64,000 nt of DNA. It comes from Mycolicibacterium bacteremicum (GTDB taxonomy: Bacteria > Actinomycetota > Actinomycetes > Mycobacteriales > Mycobacteriaceae). The stretch covers positions 1 through 64,000 of the forward strand of contig NZ_MVHJ01000016.1 of NCBI RefSeq assembly GCF_002086115.1. Direction: 5' to 3'. Below, piece after piece: positions 6,756 to 14,850 of the stretch. A model generated the notes under the pieces. The model saw only the letters and a list, made by a program, of their open reading frames with translations, did no database searches and was not told the DNA's origin. The translations under genes were made by a program, and so were the position numbers. Positions within the stretch are counted from its first letter, which is position 1; each line of letters begins with the position of its first letter.

Positions 6756-7973
6756 TCATTCGCCGGCCTGCCGGGCGGCGTCCCGGGCCGCGCCACCCCA
6801 GCCCAGCGCATCCCACCGGGCCGACACCGAATGCAGCCCGGCGACATCCCGGGCAGCCGATGCGCGGGCATGCTCCAACGTCAGCCCGCCGACCACACAG
6901 TCACAGGTCAGACCGGAGATGACGGCGACCGCACGCCCGTCGCCAAGGCGCACCGCGTCGTGCGCGGCCCGCAACGCCACCGCCTGCTGCCCACCGCGCA
7001 ACGCCGCCCGGACCGCCTCGCGCGCCGCGGTGATCGCACCCACCTGGTCACGGCGTGCAGCGGCCGTCCACGCCTTGGCCAGCGCCAGCTCCGGTGCGAA
7101 CAGCATCGACTTCAAGCCATGCCGGGACTCCGCGCGCGCCAACGCTTTTGCCGCCTCCACCGGTGATCCCTGCTGGGCCAGCGCCTGTGCCAACAGCATC
7201 CACGCCAGCGGACCCCACGAGTAGCCGGTGACCGACAGTGCGGTCGCCGACTCGCGCAGCGGCCCGACCGCATCGGCGGGCGCACCGCGCGCCAACGCGA
7301 TATCGGCGAGCAGCAGCCGGCCGATCGCCGCGGCGGGTGCGGTGTCGGCGGCCAGGCCGCGCACCAACGACTCGGCGTCGTCCAGCCGGCCGGCCAACAT
7401 CAACGCGGTGGACTGGCCGTAGGCCGAGGTGAACCGCAGCACGCCGGGGTGGCCGGCGGCCGCCGCCCGTTCGGCCAGCGCATCGACCTGCTCCCATCTG
7501 CCCATCCGGGCCGCCGACAGTGCGGCCGCGGCAGCCGCCCAGCCGACCGCGCGGTCCTCGGCCGCGGCGGATCCGAGCACCGACTCGGCGATGTCCATCG
7601 CCCGTTGCGGGCTGCCGGCGTTCATGGCGAACGTGCACAGCAGCGCATCGATGGTCGGCGCGGAGAGCAACCGGCCCCGGGTCGCGCGCAGAAACGCCGT
7701 GGCCCGCTCCGGCTCGTCGAGCATCCAGAACTGGTTGGCCGCTCGCGGCAGCGCCCAGGCGATCAGTTCGTCATCGTCGAGACCGGCCGGATCCACCTGC
7801 GCCAGCACCGCATCGGCGTCCGGGCCGCGGCCCTGCCAGGCCAGGGCCTGGGCCAGCGTCAGCCGCGCCGGCAACGATTCCGCGTGCTGCAGGGCGTCGC
7901 GTGCCCGTTGCTCGGCGGCCGCGAGGTCGCCACGACCGAGCGCGGCGGCGGCTGCCTCGACCAGATCCGGCAC
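6756..7973 (-). CDS. Helical-repeat (TPR-like) protein
   Basis: About 405 Ala-rich residues form degenerate 34-40-residue helical hairpins: GRGDLAAAEQRARDALQHAE at the start, and later RMGRWEQVDALAERAAAAGH and LAGRLDDAESLVRGL. These resemble the TPR half of LuxR/MalT-type regulators, but no helix-turn-helix or P-loop is visible. The start is uncertain: GTG 7973 was chosen, with TTG 7994 as the alternative, and neither has a clear ribosome binding site. I recall the M. tuberculosis protein at this place (Rv1204c) as longer, so this copy may be shorter at one end. It is upstream of the EspC-like gene and divergent from LOG. Confidence 0.6.
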   Translation of the reverse strand: MPDLVEAAAAALGRGDLAAAEQRARDALQHAESLPARLTLAQALAWQGRGPDADAVLAQVDPAGLDDDELIAWALPRAANQFWMLDEPERATAFLRATRGRLLSAPTIDALLCTFAMNAGSPQRAMDIAESVLGSAAAEDRAVGWAAAAAALSAARMGRWEQVDALAERAAAAGHPGVLRFTSAYGQSTALMLAGRLDDAESLVRGLAADTAPAAAIGRLLLADIALARGAPADAVGPLRESATALSVTGYSWGPLAWMLLAQALAQQGSPVEAAKALARAESRHGLKSMLFAPELALAKAWTAAARRDQVGAITAAREAVRAALRGGQQAVALRAAHDAVRLGDGRAVAVISGLTCDCVVGGLTLEHARASAARDVAGLHSVSARWDALGWGGAARDAARQAGE

Positions 7974-8021
7974 AGCCGCAGTGTAGGGCGACAAGGAATG
8001 GAGCCACGGCGAAACCGCCGG

Positions 8022-8034
8022 TACGTTCTACCCG
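8022..8034 (+). promoter_or_regulatory. -10 box of a leaderless LOG transcript
   Basis: TACGTT (8022-8027) fits the mycobacterial -10 pattern TANNNT and lies 6 nt before the GTG start at 8034. There is no Shine-Dalgarno between them, so the mRNA probably starts at the start codon. Confidence 0.45.
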
Positions 8035-8588
8035 TGCCCGACTCCAGCCCGTGGGCGGTCTGCGTGTACTGCGCATCCGGTCCCACCCACCCCGAACTGT
8101 TGAAACTCGCCCACGACGTCGGTCGGGCCATCGCCGACCGCGGCTGGACCCTGGTCTCCGGTGGCGGCAACGTCTCGGCCATGGGTGCGGTCGCCGACGG
8201 TGCCCGCCAGCACAACGGACGCACCATCGGCGTCATCCCGAAGGCGCTGGTGCACCGCGAACTCGCCGACGTCGACGCCGACGAACTGGTGGTCACCGAC
8301 ACCATGCGGGAACGCAAGCAGGTCATGGAGGAGCGCGCCGACGCGTTCATCGCCCTGCCCGGCGGGATCGGCACCCTCGAGGAGTTCTTCGAGGCCTGGA
8401 CGGCCGGCTACCTGGGCATGCACGACAAACCGATCATCATGCTGGATCCGTTCGGTCACTACGACGGACTGCTGGCCTGGCTGCGCGGACTGGTCGGGAC
8501 CGGGTATGTCGGCGAACGCGCGCTCGACCGGCTGGTGGTCACCACCGATATTGAGACGGCTCTCAGCGCGTGTAGCCCCGGTCACTAA
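8034..8588 (+). CDS. LOG family nucleoside 5'-monophosphate phosphoribohydrolase
   Basis: The 184-residue protein has both LOG signatures: RERKQVM (92-98) and PGGIGTLEE (109-117). It lacks the C-terminal extension of larger lysine decarboxylase-like annotations. LOG enzymes cleave N6-modified AMP to release the free base (cytokinin) and ribose 5-phosphate. The M. tuberculosis orthologue Rv1205 makes cytokinins and is a known proteasome substrate. The GTG at 8034 fits a leaderless start. fadD6 follows after 9 nt on the same strand, as in M. tuberculosis. Confidence 0.9.
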   Translation: MPDSSPWAVCVYCASGPTHPELLKLAHDVGRAIADRGWTLVSGGGNVSAMGAVADGARQHNGRTIGVIPKALVHRELADVDADELVVTDTMRERKQVMEERADAFIALPGGIGTLEEFFEAWTAGYLGMHDKPIIMLDPFGHYDGLLAWLRGLVGTGYVGERALDRLVVTTDIETALSACSPGH

Positions 8589-8597
8589 GGTGTGGTC

Positions 8598-10370
8598 ATG
8601 AGTGACGACACAACGCGCACCAGCGTGGGCCTGCTCGACATCGCCACCAAGATCCCAGGGCTGGTCCTCGACGCCCCGGCGATCGTCCGTGGCGTCCTGA
8701 CCGGCATGGGCGCCCGGCCCAGCGCCAAGACCTCCATCGGCAAGGTGTTCCAGGAACGCGCCGCCCAGTACGGCGACAAGATCTTCATCAAGTTCGACGA
8801 CGAGCAGATCACCTACCGCAAGGCCAACGAGACGGTCAACCGGTACGCCGCGGTGCTGGCCGCCAAGGGTGTCGGCCACGGCGACGTCGTCGGCATCATG
8901 CTGCGCAACTCGCCGGACTCGGTGCTGCTGATGCTCGCCACCGTCAAATGCGGTGCCACCGCCGGCATGCTGAACTATCACCAGCGCGGCAAGGTGTTGG
9001 CGCACAGCATCGGTCTGCTCGACGCCAAGGCGATCATCGCCGAGTCCGACCTGGTGGAGCCGATCACCGAAAGCGGGGTCGAAACAACCGGTTTGACGAC
9101 GCTGGAGGAGCTGCGCCAGGCGGCCACCACGGCACCGACCACCAACCCGGCCACCACGGCCGCGGTGCTGGCCAAGGACAAGGCCTTCTTCATCTTCACC
9201 TCGGGGACCACCGGGATGCCCAAGGCCAGCGTCATGACGCACTATCGCTGGCTGCGCGCGCTGGCCGGATTCGGCGGTCTGGGCCTGCGCCTGAACAGCA
9301 ATGACACGTTGTACTGCTGCCTGCCGCTCTACCACAACAATGCCCTGACGGTGTCGGTCGGTTCGGCGCTGAACGCGGGAGCCGCGCTGGCGCTGGGCAA
9401 GTCGTTCTCGGCGTCGAAATTCTGGGACGACGTCATCCGCTTCGACGCGACCGCGTTCGTCTACATCGGCGAGATCTGCGGGTACCTGCTCAACCAGCCG
9501 CCCAAGCCCACCGATCGCCAGCACAAGGTGCGTGTGATCGTCGGCAACGGTTTGCGGCCGGCCATCTGGGACCAGTTCACCGAGAGGTTCAACATTCCCC
9601 GGGTGTGCGAGTTCTACGGCGCCAGTGAGGGAAACACCGCATTCGTCAACGTGTTCAACGTGTCCAAGTCCACCGGTATCTGCCCCAGCCCGGTGGCCTT
9701 CGTCGAATACGACCTGGAGACAGGCGAACCCGCGCGTGGCTCCGACGGGCGCCTGCGCAAGGTGAAGAAGGGGCAGCCCGGTCTGCTGCTGTCCAAGGTC
9801 AGCAACTTTCAGCCGTTCGACGGGTACACCGACAAGTCGGCCTCGGAGAAGAAATTGGTCCGCGACGCGTTCAAGGACGGCGATGTCTGGTTCAACACCG
9901 GGGACCTGATGCGTTCGCAGGGGTTCGGCCACGCCGCGTTCGCCGACCGGTTGGGGGACACCTTCCGCTGGAAGGGCGAGAACGTCGCCACCACCGAGGT
10001 CGAGGCGGCGATCTCGGCCGACAGCCAGGTCGAGGAGGCCACCGTGTTCGGGGTCGAGGTGCCCGGCGCCGGTGGCCGCGCCGGCATGGTCGCGCTGCAA
10101 CTCAAGGAGGGCCAGGAGTTCGACGGCGCCGCGCTGGCCAAATCCGCCTACGCGCACCTGCCCGTCTACGCGGTCCCGCTGTTCGTACGGCTGGTCAAGG
10201 AACTGGCGCACACCTCGACGTTCAAGAGCCAGAAGGTCGAGTTACGCAAGCAGGGTTACGGCGACGAGGTCGAGGATCCGCTCTACGTGCTGTCCGGAAA
10301 GTCGGAGGGCTACGTGCCGTTCTACCCCGAGTACGTCGACGAGGTCGTCGAGGGCAAGCGCCCGAAGTAG
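8598..10370 (+). CDS. fadD6: Long-chain fatty-acid--CoA ligase FadD6
   Basis: This 590-residue ANL-superfamily enzyme activates long-chain fatty acids to acyl-AMP and then acyl-CoA. The P-loop-like motif TSGTTGMPK is at 201-209. YGASEGN supplies the acyl-pocket/adenine motif, and the FNTGDLMRSQGFGHAAFADR segment carries the hinge Asp and Arg. The C-terminal KGENVATTEVE matches the FATP/very-long-chain subgroup. ATG 8598 gives MSDDTTRTS; a GTG two codons earlier is possible. The length matches Rv1206 (about 597). It follows LOG closely and may be cotranscribed. Confidence 0.92.
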   Translation: MSDDTTRTSVGLLDIATKIPGLVLDAPAIVRGVLTGMGARPSAKTSIGKVFQERAAQYGDKIFIKFDDEQITYRKANETVNRYAAVLAAKGVGHGDVVGIMLRNSPDSVLLMLATVKCGATAGMLNYHQRGKVLAHSIGLLDAKAIIAESDLVEPITESGVETTGLTTLEELRQAATTAPTTNPATTAAVLAKDKAFFIFTSGTTGMPKASVMTHYRWLRALAGFGGLGLRLNSNDTLYCCLPLYHNNALTVSVGSALNAGAALALGKSFSASKFWDDVIRFDATAFVYIGEICGYLLNQPPKPTDRQHKVRVIVGNGLRPAIWDQFTERFNIPRVCEFYGASEGNTAFVNVFNVSKSTGICPSPVAFVEYDLETGEPARGSDGRLRKVKKGQPGLLLSKVSNFQPFDGYTDKSASEKKLVRDAFKDGDVWFNTGDLMRSQGFGHAAFADRLGDTFRWKGENVATTEVEAAISADSQVEEATVFGVEVPGAGGRAGMVALQLKEGQEFDGAALAKSAYAHLPVYAVPLFVRLVKELAHTSTFKSQKVELRKQGYGDEVEDPLYVLSGKSEGYVPFYPEYVDEVVEGKRPK

Positions 10371-10385
10371 TCGCCGGGTTCGGTT

Positions 10386-11456
10386 CTAGTCGTAGACGAT
10401 GACGGCGCGGCCGATCACGTCACCGCGGCCGATGGCGTCCAAGGTGTCGTTGACGTCCTCCCAGCGCACCTCGGTGATGGTGTCGGTGACCCGTCCGGCC
10501 TCGGCGAGGGCCAGCACCTCGGTCAGGTCGTTGAAGTTGCCCCAGAACGACCCGTAGTAGGTGAACTCACGAGATACCAAGGGAAACAACGGGATATCGA
10601 TCCGATTGCCGATCAGTCCGACCGAGGCGACGGCACCCTCGACGGCGAGGAGCTCGAACGCCAGCTTGATCGAGTCCTCGGCTCCGGCGCAATCGAGCAC
10701 TGCGTCCAGTTCGGCGCGGCCGGTGAGGTTTTCGAGTTCCGCGGCCACCGCTGCGGCGGTCTTGCCGCCGACGTTGACGACATGGTCGGCGCCATGGCGG
10801 GCGGCCGACTGCAGCTTGTCGTCGCTGCGCCCCAACGCCACCACCGTCGCACCGCCGCCCAGCAGCCTGGCGTACTGCACCCCGTAGCTGCCCAGTCCAC
10901 CGATGCCGGTGACCGCCAATGTGCGCCCCGGGCCCAGGTGGCCGCCGTCGCGCAGTTTCTGCAATCCGCGATAGGGGGTCAGCCCGGCGTCGGTCAGTGG
11001 GGCCAGGGTCGCCGGCGTGAGCCCCTCGGCAGCCGGCACCGTGATCACGTAGCGGTAATTCACCGGGAGGTACTCCTGGTAGCCGCCGTGCCGGCCGAAT
11101 CCGGCCCAGGTGCCGTGCCCGCACAGTTGCTCATTGCCCTCATGGCACTGCCGGCAAGCGCCGTCACCCCACGGTCCGAACACCACCACCTGGGCGCCCT
11201 CCGACAGCGCCGCCGCTGCGGGCACCTGCGAGCCCACCCGGTCGATCCAGCCCGCGATCTCGTGACCCGGGGTGATCGGGTAGTCCATCGCGAGGCCGCG
11301 GTCGAAGTAGCCGTCGATGAGCTGGTAGTCGGTGCGGCACATCCCGGCGCCGCCGACCTTGACCAGTACGTCCTCGGGTCCGATCTCGGGGACGTCGATC
11401 TCTTCCAGGCGCAGGGGCTGGTGGTAGCCGTACATGCGGGCCGCGCGCATCTTCAT
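10386..11456 (-). CDS. Zinc-dependent alcohol dehydrogenase (MDR family)
   Basis: This 356-residue medium-chain dehydrogenase has the catalytic zinc ligands C40 (GAGMCRTDYQ), H65-E66 (PGHEIAGW) and, in place of the third ligand Cys, Asp in LTDAGLTPY. The structural-zinc lobe is D98-x2-C101-x2-C104-x7-C112, with the first cysteine replaced by Asp. The Rossmann motif GIGGLGSYGVQYA binds NAD(P). ATG 11456 has GGAGGA 8 nt upstream; the frame is open further upstream without family similarity. It breaks the fadD6-folP2 order known in M. tuberculosis, so it is a lineage-specific gain or a loss elsewhere. The alcohol substrate is unknown. Confidence 0.88.
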   Translation of the reverse strand: MKMRAARMYGYHQPLRLEEIDVPEIGPEDVLVKVGGAGMCRTDYQLIDGYFDRGLAMDYPITPGHEIAGWIDRVGSQVPAAAALSEGAQVVVFGPWGDGACRQCHEGNEQLCGHGTWAGFGRHGGYQEYLPVNYRYVITVPAAEGLTPATLAPLTDAGLTPYRGLQKLRDGGHLGPGRTLAVTGIGGLGSYGVQYARLLGGGATVVALGRSDDKLQSAARHGADHVVNVGGKTAAAVAAELENLTGRAELDAVLDCAGAEDSIKLAFELLAVEGAVASVGLIGNRIDIPLFPLVSREFTYYGSFWGNFNDLTEVLALAEAGRVTDTITEVRWEDVNDTLDAIGRGDVIGRAVIVYD

Positions 11457-11561
11457 GGGACGTCCTCCGTGTGACCGGTCAGAAATCAAGATCATGGTGA
11501 CATCCCGCTGTGCTGCGCGCACCCGTTCCGGCAAGTGCGGACCTGGTTCGCCGCCCATCCC

Positions 11562-11621
11562 GCGAAACCCGCGTACCCGGGGTTCCCGCGCGACGGATCG
11601 CCCCGGGTACGGGGGTTTCGC
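11562..11621. repeat. Long palindromic repeat, family B, copy 1
   Basis: The arms 11562-11582 (GCGAAACCCGCGTACCCGGG then G) and 11601-11621 pair in 20 of 21 positions around an 18-nt loop. It lies between the divergent ADH and folP2 genes, upstream of both. A second, decayed copy with the same arm sequence lies at 56965-57027. Confidence 0.7.
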
Positions 11622-11651
11622 CGGGAAAAGCGGGCCGCCGAGCCGCACGGC

Positions 11652-11664
11652 TAGCCTGGATGTG
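11652..11664 (+). promoter_or_regulatory. -10 box of a leaderless folP2 transcript
   Basis: TAGCCT (11652-11657) lies 6 nt before the GTG start at 11664, with no Shine-Dalgarno in between. This is typical of leaderless mycobacterial genes. Confidence 0.45.
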
Positions 11665-12539
11665 TGCAGTCGACTTTCCTGGGCCGCCCGGTCGCCGGTG
11701 ACCGCGCCCTGATCATGGCGATCGTCAACCGCACGCCCGATTCGTTCTACGACCGCGGTGCCACGTTCACCGACGGGGACGCGATGGACGCCACCCACCG
11801 CAAGATCGCCGACGGCGCCGACATCATCGACATCGGCGGGGTGAAGGCCGGCCCGGGCCAGACGGTCGACGCGGACGAGGAGATCGCCCGGGTGGTGCCG
11901 TTCATCGAATGGCTGCGCGGCGCCTACCCGGACCAGTTGATCAGCGTCGACACCTGGCGCGCCGCCGTCGCCAAGCAGGCCTGTGCGGCCGGGGCGGACC
12001 TCATCAACGACACCTGGGCGGGCGCCGACCCGGGGCTGCCCGAGGTCGCCGCGGAGTTCAATGCCGGCCTGGTGTGCTCGCACACCGGTGGCGCCGTCCC
12101 GCGCACCCGTCCGTTCCGGGTGAACTACGGCATCACCGAGCGCGGAGTCGTCGACGACGTCATCGCCGAGGTGACCTCGTCGGCCGAAAAGGCGGTGGCA
12201 ACCGGGGTCGCCAGGGACCGTATCCTCATCGACCCGACCCACGATTTCGGGAAAAACACTCATCACGGTCTTAGTTTGTTGCGCCACGTGAAAGATCTTG
12301 TAAACACGGGATGGCCCGTCCTGATGGCCCTGAGCAACAAGGATTTTGTCGGGGAGACTCTGGGTGTGGGACTGACCGAACGCCTGGAGGGCACACTGGC
12401 GGCGACGGCTTTGGCCGCCGCCGACGGAGCCGCCATGTTCCGGGTCCATGAGGTCGGCCCCACTCGACGCGTACTGGAGATGGTCGCGTCGATCCAGGGA
12501 TCGCGTCCACCGACGCGCACGGTGAGGGGACTGGCATGA
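11664..12539 (+). CDS. folP2: FolP2, dihydropteroate synthase homologue
   Basis: The 291-residue TIM-barrel protein has pterin-binding family motifs: IMAIVNRTPDSFYDRG at the N-terminus, DIIDIGGVKAGPG, and SVDTWRAAVAKQACAAGADL. It lacks several residues of true dihydropteroate synthase. In mycobacteria FolP1 is the functional folate enzyme, and FolP2 has been reported to lack DHPS activity. Its fixed place directly before gpgS, with a 4-nt ATGA overlap, points to a role with the methylglucose lipopolysaccharide or glucosylglycerate pathway. That role is an inference. It corresponds to Rv1207. Confidence 0.88.
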   Translation: MQSTFLGRPVAGDRALIMAIVNRTPDSFYDRGATFTDGDAMDATHRKIADGADIIDIGGVKAGPGQTVDADEEIARVVPFIEWLRGAYPDQLISVDTWRAAVAKQACAAGADLINDTWAGADPGLPEVAAEFNAGLVCSHTGGAVPRTRPFRVNYGITERGVVDDVIAEVTSSAEKAVATGVARDRILIDPTHDFGKNTHHGLSLLRHVKDLVNTGWPVLMALSNKDFVGETLGVGLTERLEGTLAATALAAADGAAMFRVHEVGPTRRVLEMVASIQGSRPPTRTVRGLA

Positions 12540-13504
12540 CTCTGATATCCGAGCTGACACCAGAACTGACCGGTATCGACAAGACTGACGCGGTGGTGGG
12601 ACACCCGTGGTTGACGGACCACAGCTTCGGCCGCCCGTCCTGGACGGTCGAGGAACTCGTCGAGGCCAAACGAGGACGCACCATCTCGGTGGTGCTGCCC
12701 GCGCTCAACGAGGAGGAGACCGTCGGGTCGGTGGTCGAGACCATCGCCCCGCTGCTGGGCAATCTGGTCGACGAGCTGATCGTGCTGGACTCCGGTTCCA
12801 CCGATGACACCGAGATCCGCGCGCTCGCCGCCGGGGCCCGGGTGATCAGCCGGGAGGTGGCCCTGCCCGAGGTCCCGCCGCGTCCGGGCAAGGGCGAGGT
12901 GCTGTGGCGGTCGCTGGCCGCCACCACCGGTGACCTGGTGGTCTTCGTCGACTCCGACCTGATCGATCCCGACCCGATGTTCGTCCCGAAGCTGCTGGGT
13001 CCGCTGCTGACCGTCGACGGTGTGCACCTGGTGAAGGGTTTCTACCGGCGGCCGTTGAAGGTCAGCGGCAGCGAGGACGCCAACGGCGGCGGGCGCGTCA
13101 CCGAACTGGTGGCCCGACCGCTGCTGGCCGCCCTGCGGCCCGAACTGACCTGCCTGCTGCAACCGCTGGGCGGCGAGTACGCCGGCACCCGGGAGCTGCT
13201 GACCTCGGTGCCGTTCGCGCCGGCGTACGGGGTGGAGATCGGTCTGCTGGTCGACACCTACAACCGGTACGGCCTGGACGGCATCGCGCAGGTCAATCTG
13301 GGGGTGCGCACGCACCGCAACCGGCCGCTGACCGAACTGGCCAGCATGAGCCGTCAGGTGATCGCCACGCTGCTCAACCGCTGCGGCATCGAGGACTCCG
13401 GGGTCGGGCTGACGCAGTTCTTCGCCGACGGCGATGACTACACGCCCCGCATCTCGACGGTGTCACTGGCCGACCGCCCCCCGATGAACACGCTGCGCCC
13501 GTAG
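12536..13504 (+). CDS. gpgS: Glucosyl-3-phosphoglycerate synthase GpgS
   Basis: This GT-A fold (GT81) glycosyltransferase moves glucose from UDP-glucose to 3-phosphoglycerate, the first step to glucosylglycerate and the methylglucose lipopolysaccharides that modulate fatty-acid synthesis. PALNEE (55-60) opens the nucleotide-sugar fold, and the metal-binding DSD is at 139-141. GEYAGTRELL and the late His in GVRTHRNRPL belong to the acceptor/metal site. It is 322 residues long, near the 324 of M. tuberculosis Rv1208. It is translationally coupled to folP2 and followed by the DivIVA-like and tagA genes. Confidence 0.93.
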   Translation: MTLISELTPELTGIDKTDAVVGHPWLTDHSFGRPSWTVEELVEAKRGRTISVVLPALNEEETVGSVVETIAPLLGNLVDELIVLDSGSTDDTEIRALAAGARVISREVALPEVPPRPGKGEVLWRSLAATTGDLVVFVDSDLIDPDPMFVPKLLGPLLTVDGVHLVKGFYRRPLKVSGSEDANGGGRVTELVARPLLAALRPELTCLLQPLGGEYAGTRELLTSVPFAPAYGVEIGLLVDTYNRYGLDGIAQVNLGVRTHRNRPLTELASMSRQVIATLLNRCGIEDSGVGLTQFFADGDDYTPRISTVSLADRPPMNTLRP

Positions 13505-13547
13505 TCACCGGACGGGGTTGTCACACCGGTAGGGCAATATCGATGTC

Positions 13548-13904
13548 GTGACGCTGATACTCATGTACCTGGTGGTGCTGATCCTGGTCGGCGCGGTGTT
13601 GTTTGCCCTGGGCAGTGTGCTGTTCGGTCGCGGCGAGCAGTTGCCGCCGTTACCGCATGCCACCACCGCGACGGTGCTGCCGGCGTCGGGAGTCACCGGC
13701 GCCGACGTCGAGGCGGTCAAGTTCACCCAGACGCTGCGTGGTTACAAGACCAGTGAGGTGGACTGGGTACTGGACCGCCTCGGTGCCGAACTCGATTCGG
13801 TGCGTGCGGAGTTGGCGGCGCTGCGCGCGGCCTACGGTGTGGAGGATCCCGCGGCGGTGGTGGGCGAGCACGGGGCCGCGCACGCCAGGGTCGACGAGCC
13901 GTGA
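13548..13904 (+). CDS. DivIVA-domain membrane-anchored protein
   Basis: The 118-residue product begins with one membrane segment (LILMYLVVLILVGAVLFALG, about 3-22). It then has a short linker and the DivIVA-domain signature, KFTQTLRGYKTSEVDWVLDR (about 58-77), followed by a coiled coil. Such small DivIVA-domain proteins are frequent in actinobacteria and probably sit at the inner membrane; the exact role is unknown. The GTG start at 13548 follows gpgS after 43 nt. The stop overlaps the GTG of tagA. It corresponds to Rv1209. Confidence 0.82.
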   Translation: MTLILMYLVVLILVGAVLFALGSVLFGRGEQLPPLPHATTATVLPASGVTGADVEAVKFTQTLRGYKTSEVDWVLDRLGAELDSVRAELAALRAAYGVEDPAAVVGEHGAAHARVDEP

Positions 13905-14482
13905 CCGTGTCCGAGGTCGACGCCCGCGTCCGATGTGGCTGGGTGCCAACCGATTCCAAACCGAATTCGGTGCTCTACCGGGAGTATCACGACACCGAGT
14001 GGGGGGTACCGCTGCGCGGTGAACGTGCCCTTTTCGAACGGGTCAGCCTGGAGGCCTTCCAGAGCGGGTTGTCCTGGCTGACGATCCTGCGCAAGCGCGA
14101 CGCCTTCCGGCGCGCCTTCGCCGGGTTCGATCCGGAGCAGGTTGCGCGCTTCACCGATGCCGACATCGCGCGCCTGATGGACGATGTCGAGATCGTGCGC
14201 AACCGCGCGAAGATCGAGGCCACCATCAACAACGCCCGCGCCATCGGTGATCTGGACGTCGACTTCTCGGATTTGCTGTGGTCATTCGCCCCGGCCGCCC
14301 GCGCACGGCCCACGACGCTGTCCGACGTCCCGGCCGTCACCGCCGAATCGACCGCGATGGCCAAAGATCTGAAGCGGCGCGGCTTCCGGTTCGTCGGGCC
14401 GACGACGGCCTACGCGCTGATGCAGGCGACCGGCATGGTGGACGACCATATTGCGTCCTGCTGGGTGCCGAGCGCGGTGTAG
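13901..14482 (+). CDS. tagA: DNA-3-methyladenine glycosylase I
   Basis: This 193-residue base-excision repair enzyme removes 3-methyladenine from alkylated DNA. Family landmarks are the N-terminal RCGWVP, YHDTEWGVPLRGE with the base-stacking region, EAFQSGLSWLTILRKR with the helix-hairpin-helix, FRFVGPTTAYALMQATGMVDDH, and the zinc-binding Cys/His near both termini. The GTG at 13901 overlaps the previous stop as GTGA. It corresponds to Rv1210. Confidence 0.92.
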   Translation: MTVSEVDARVRCGWVPTDSKPNSVLYREYHDTEWGVPLRGERALFERVSLEAFQSGLSWLTILRKRDAFRRAFAGFDPEQVARFTDADIARLMDDVEIVRNRAKIEATINNARAIGDLDVDFSDLLWSFAPAARARPTTLSDVPAVTAESTAMAKDLKRRGFRFVGPTTAYALMQATGMVDDHIASCWVPSAV

Positions 14483-14559
14483 GGCGCACCGATCCGGTTA
14501 CGTTCCGTCAGTTTTGCCGGGTCTTTTCACACCGCGCCGCTGGGATAGGGAACAATAGG

Positions 14560-14661
14560 ATGAGTTCACTGGCAATTCTGTGCCGGCACTTGCCGGTCTT
14601 GATCGGGTCCGTCTCACGACGGGCCGGCTCACGCGGAGGGAGCACACGATGGCGGCGATGA
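14560..14661 (+). CDS. Candidate upstream small frame before the DUF3117 gene
   Basis: ATG 14560 opens a 33-codon frame beginning MSSLAILCRHLPVL and ending at TGA 14659-14661, 13 nt beyond the start of the DUF3117 gene and out of frame with it. An A/T-rich AACAAT (14551-14556) just before the ATG could be part of a -10 box, giving a leaderless start. If translated, it would couple to the downstream gene. There is no other support. Confidence 0.25.
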   Translation: MSSLAILCRHLPVLIGSVSRRAGSRGGSTRWRR

Positions 14662-14816
14662 AGCCCCGGACTGGAGACGGTCCATTGGAAGCGACCAAAG
14701 AGGGGCGCGGCATCGTGATGCGGGTACCACTGGAAGGCGGTGGACGGCTCGTCGTGGAGCTGACCCCCGATGAGGCCGCCGCGCTCGGCGACGAACTCAA
14801 GGGTGTCACCAGCTAG
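14649..14816 (+). CDS. DUF3117 small conserved protein
   Basis: This 55-residue protein (MAAMKPRTGDGPLEATKEGR at the start) belongs to DUF3117, which is highly conserved in actinobacteria and has no known function. The ELTPDEAAALGDEL tail looks like a small dimerising helix. The GGAGGGAG ribosome binding site is 7-8 nt upstream of ATG 14649. It corresponds to Rv1211. The 166-nt gap before it holds only promoter-like sequence and a possible upstream frame. It converges on glgM. Confidence 0.85.
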   Translation: MAAMKPRTGDGPLEATKEGRGIVMRVPLEGGGRLVVELTPDEAAALGDELKGVTS

Positions 14817-14850
14817 GTCGGATACCTGCGGGGACGCGCTGACCTCCGGG

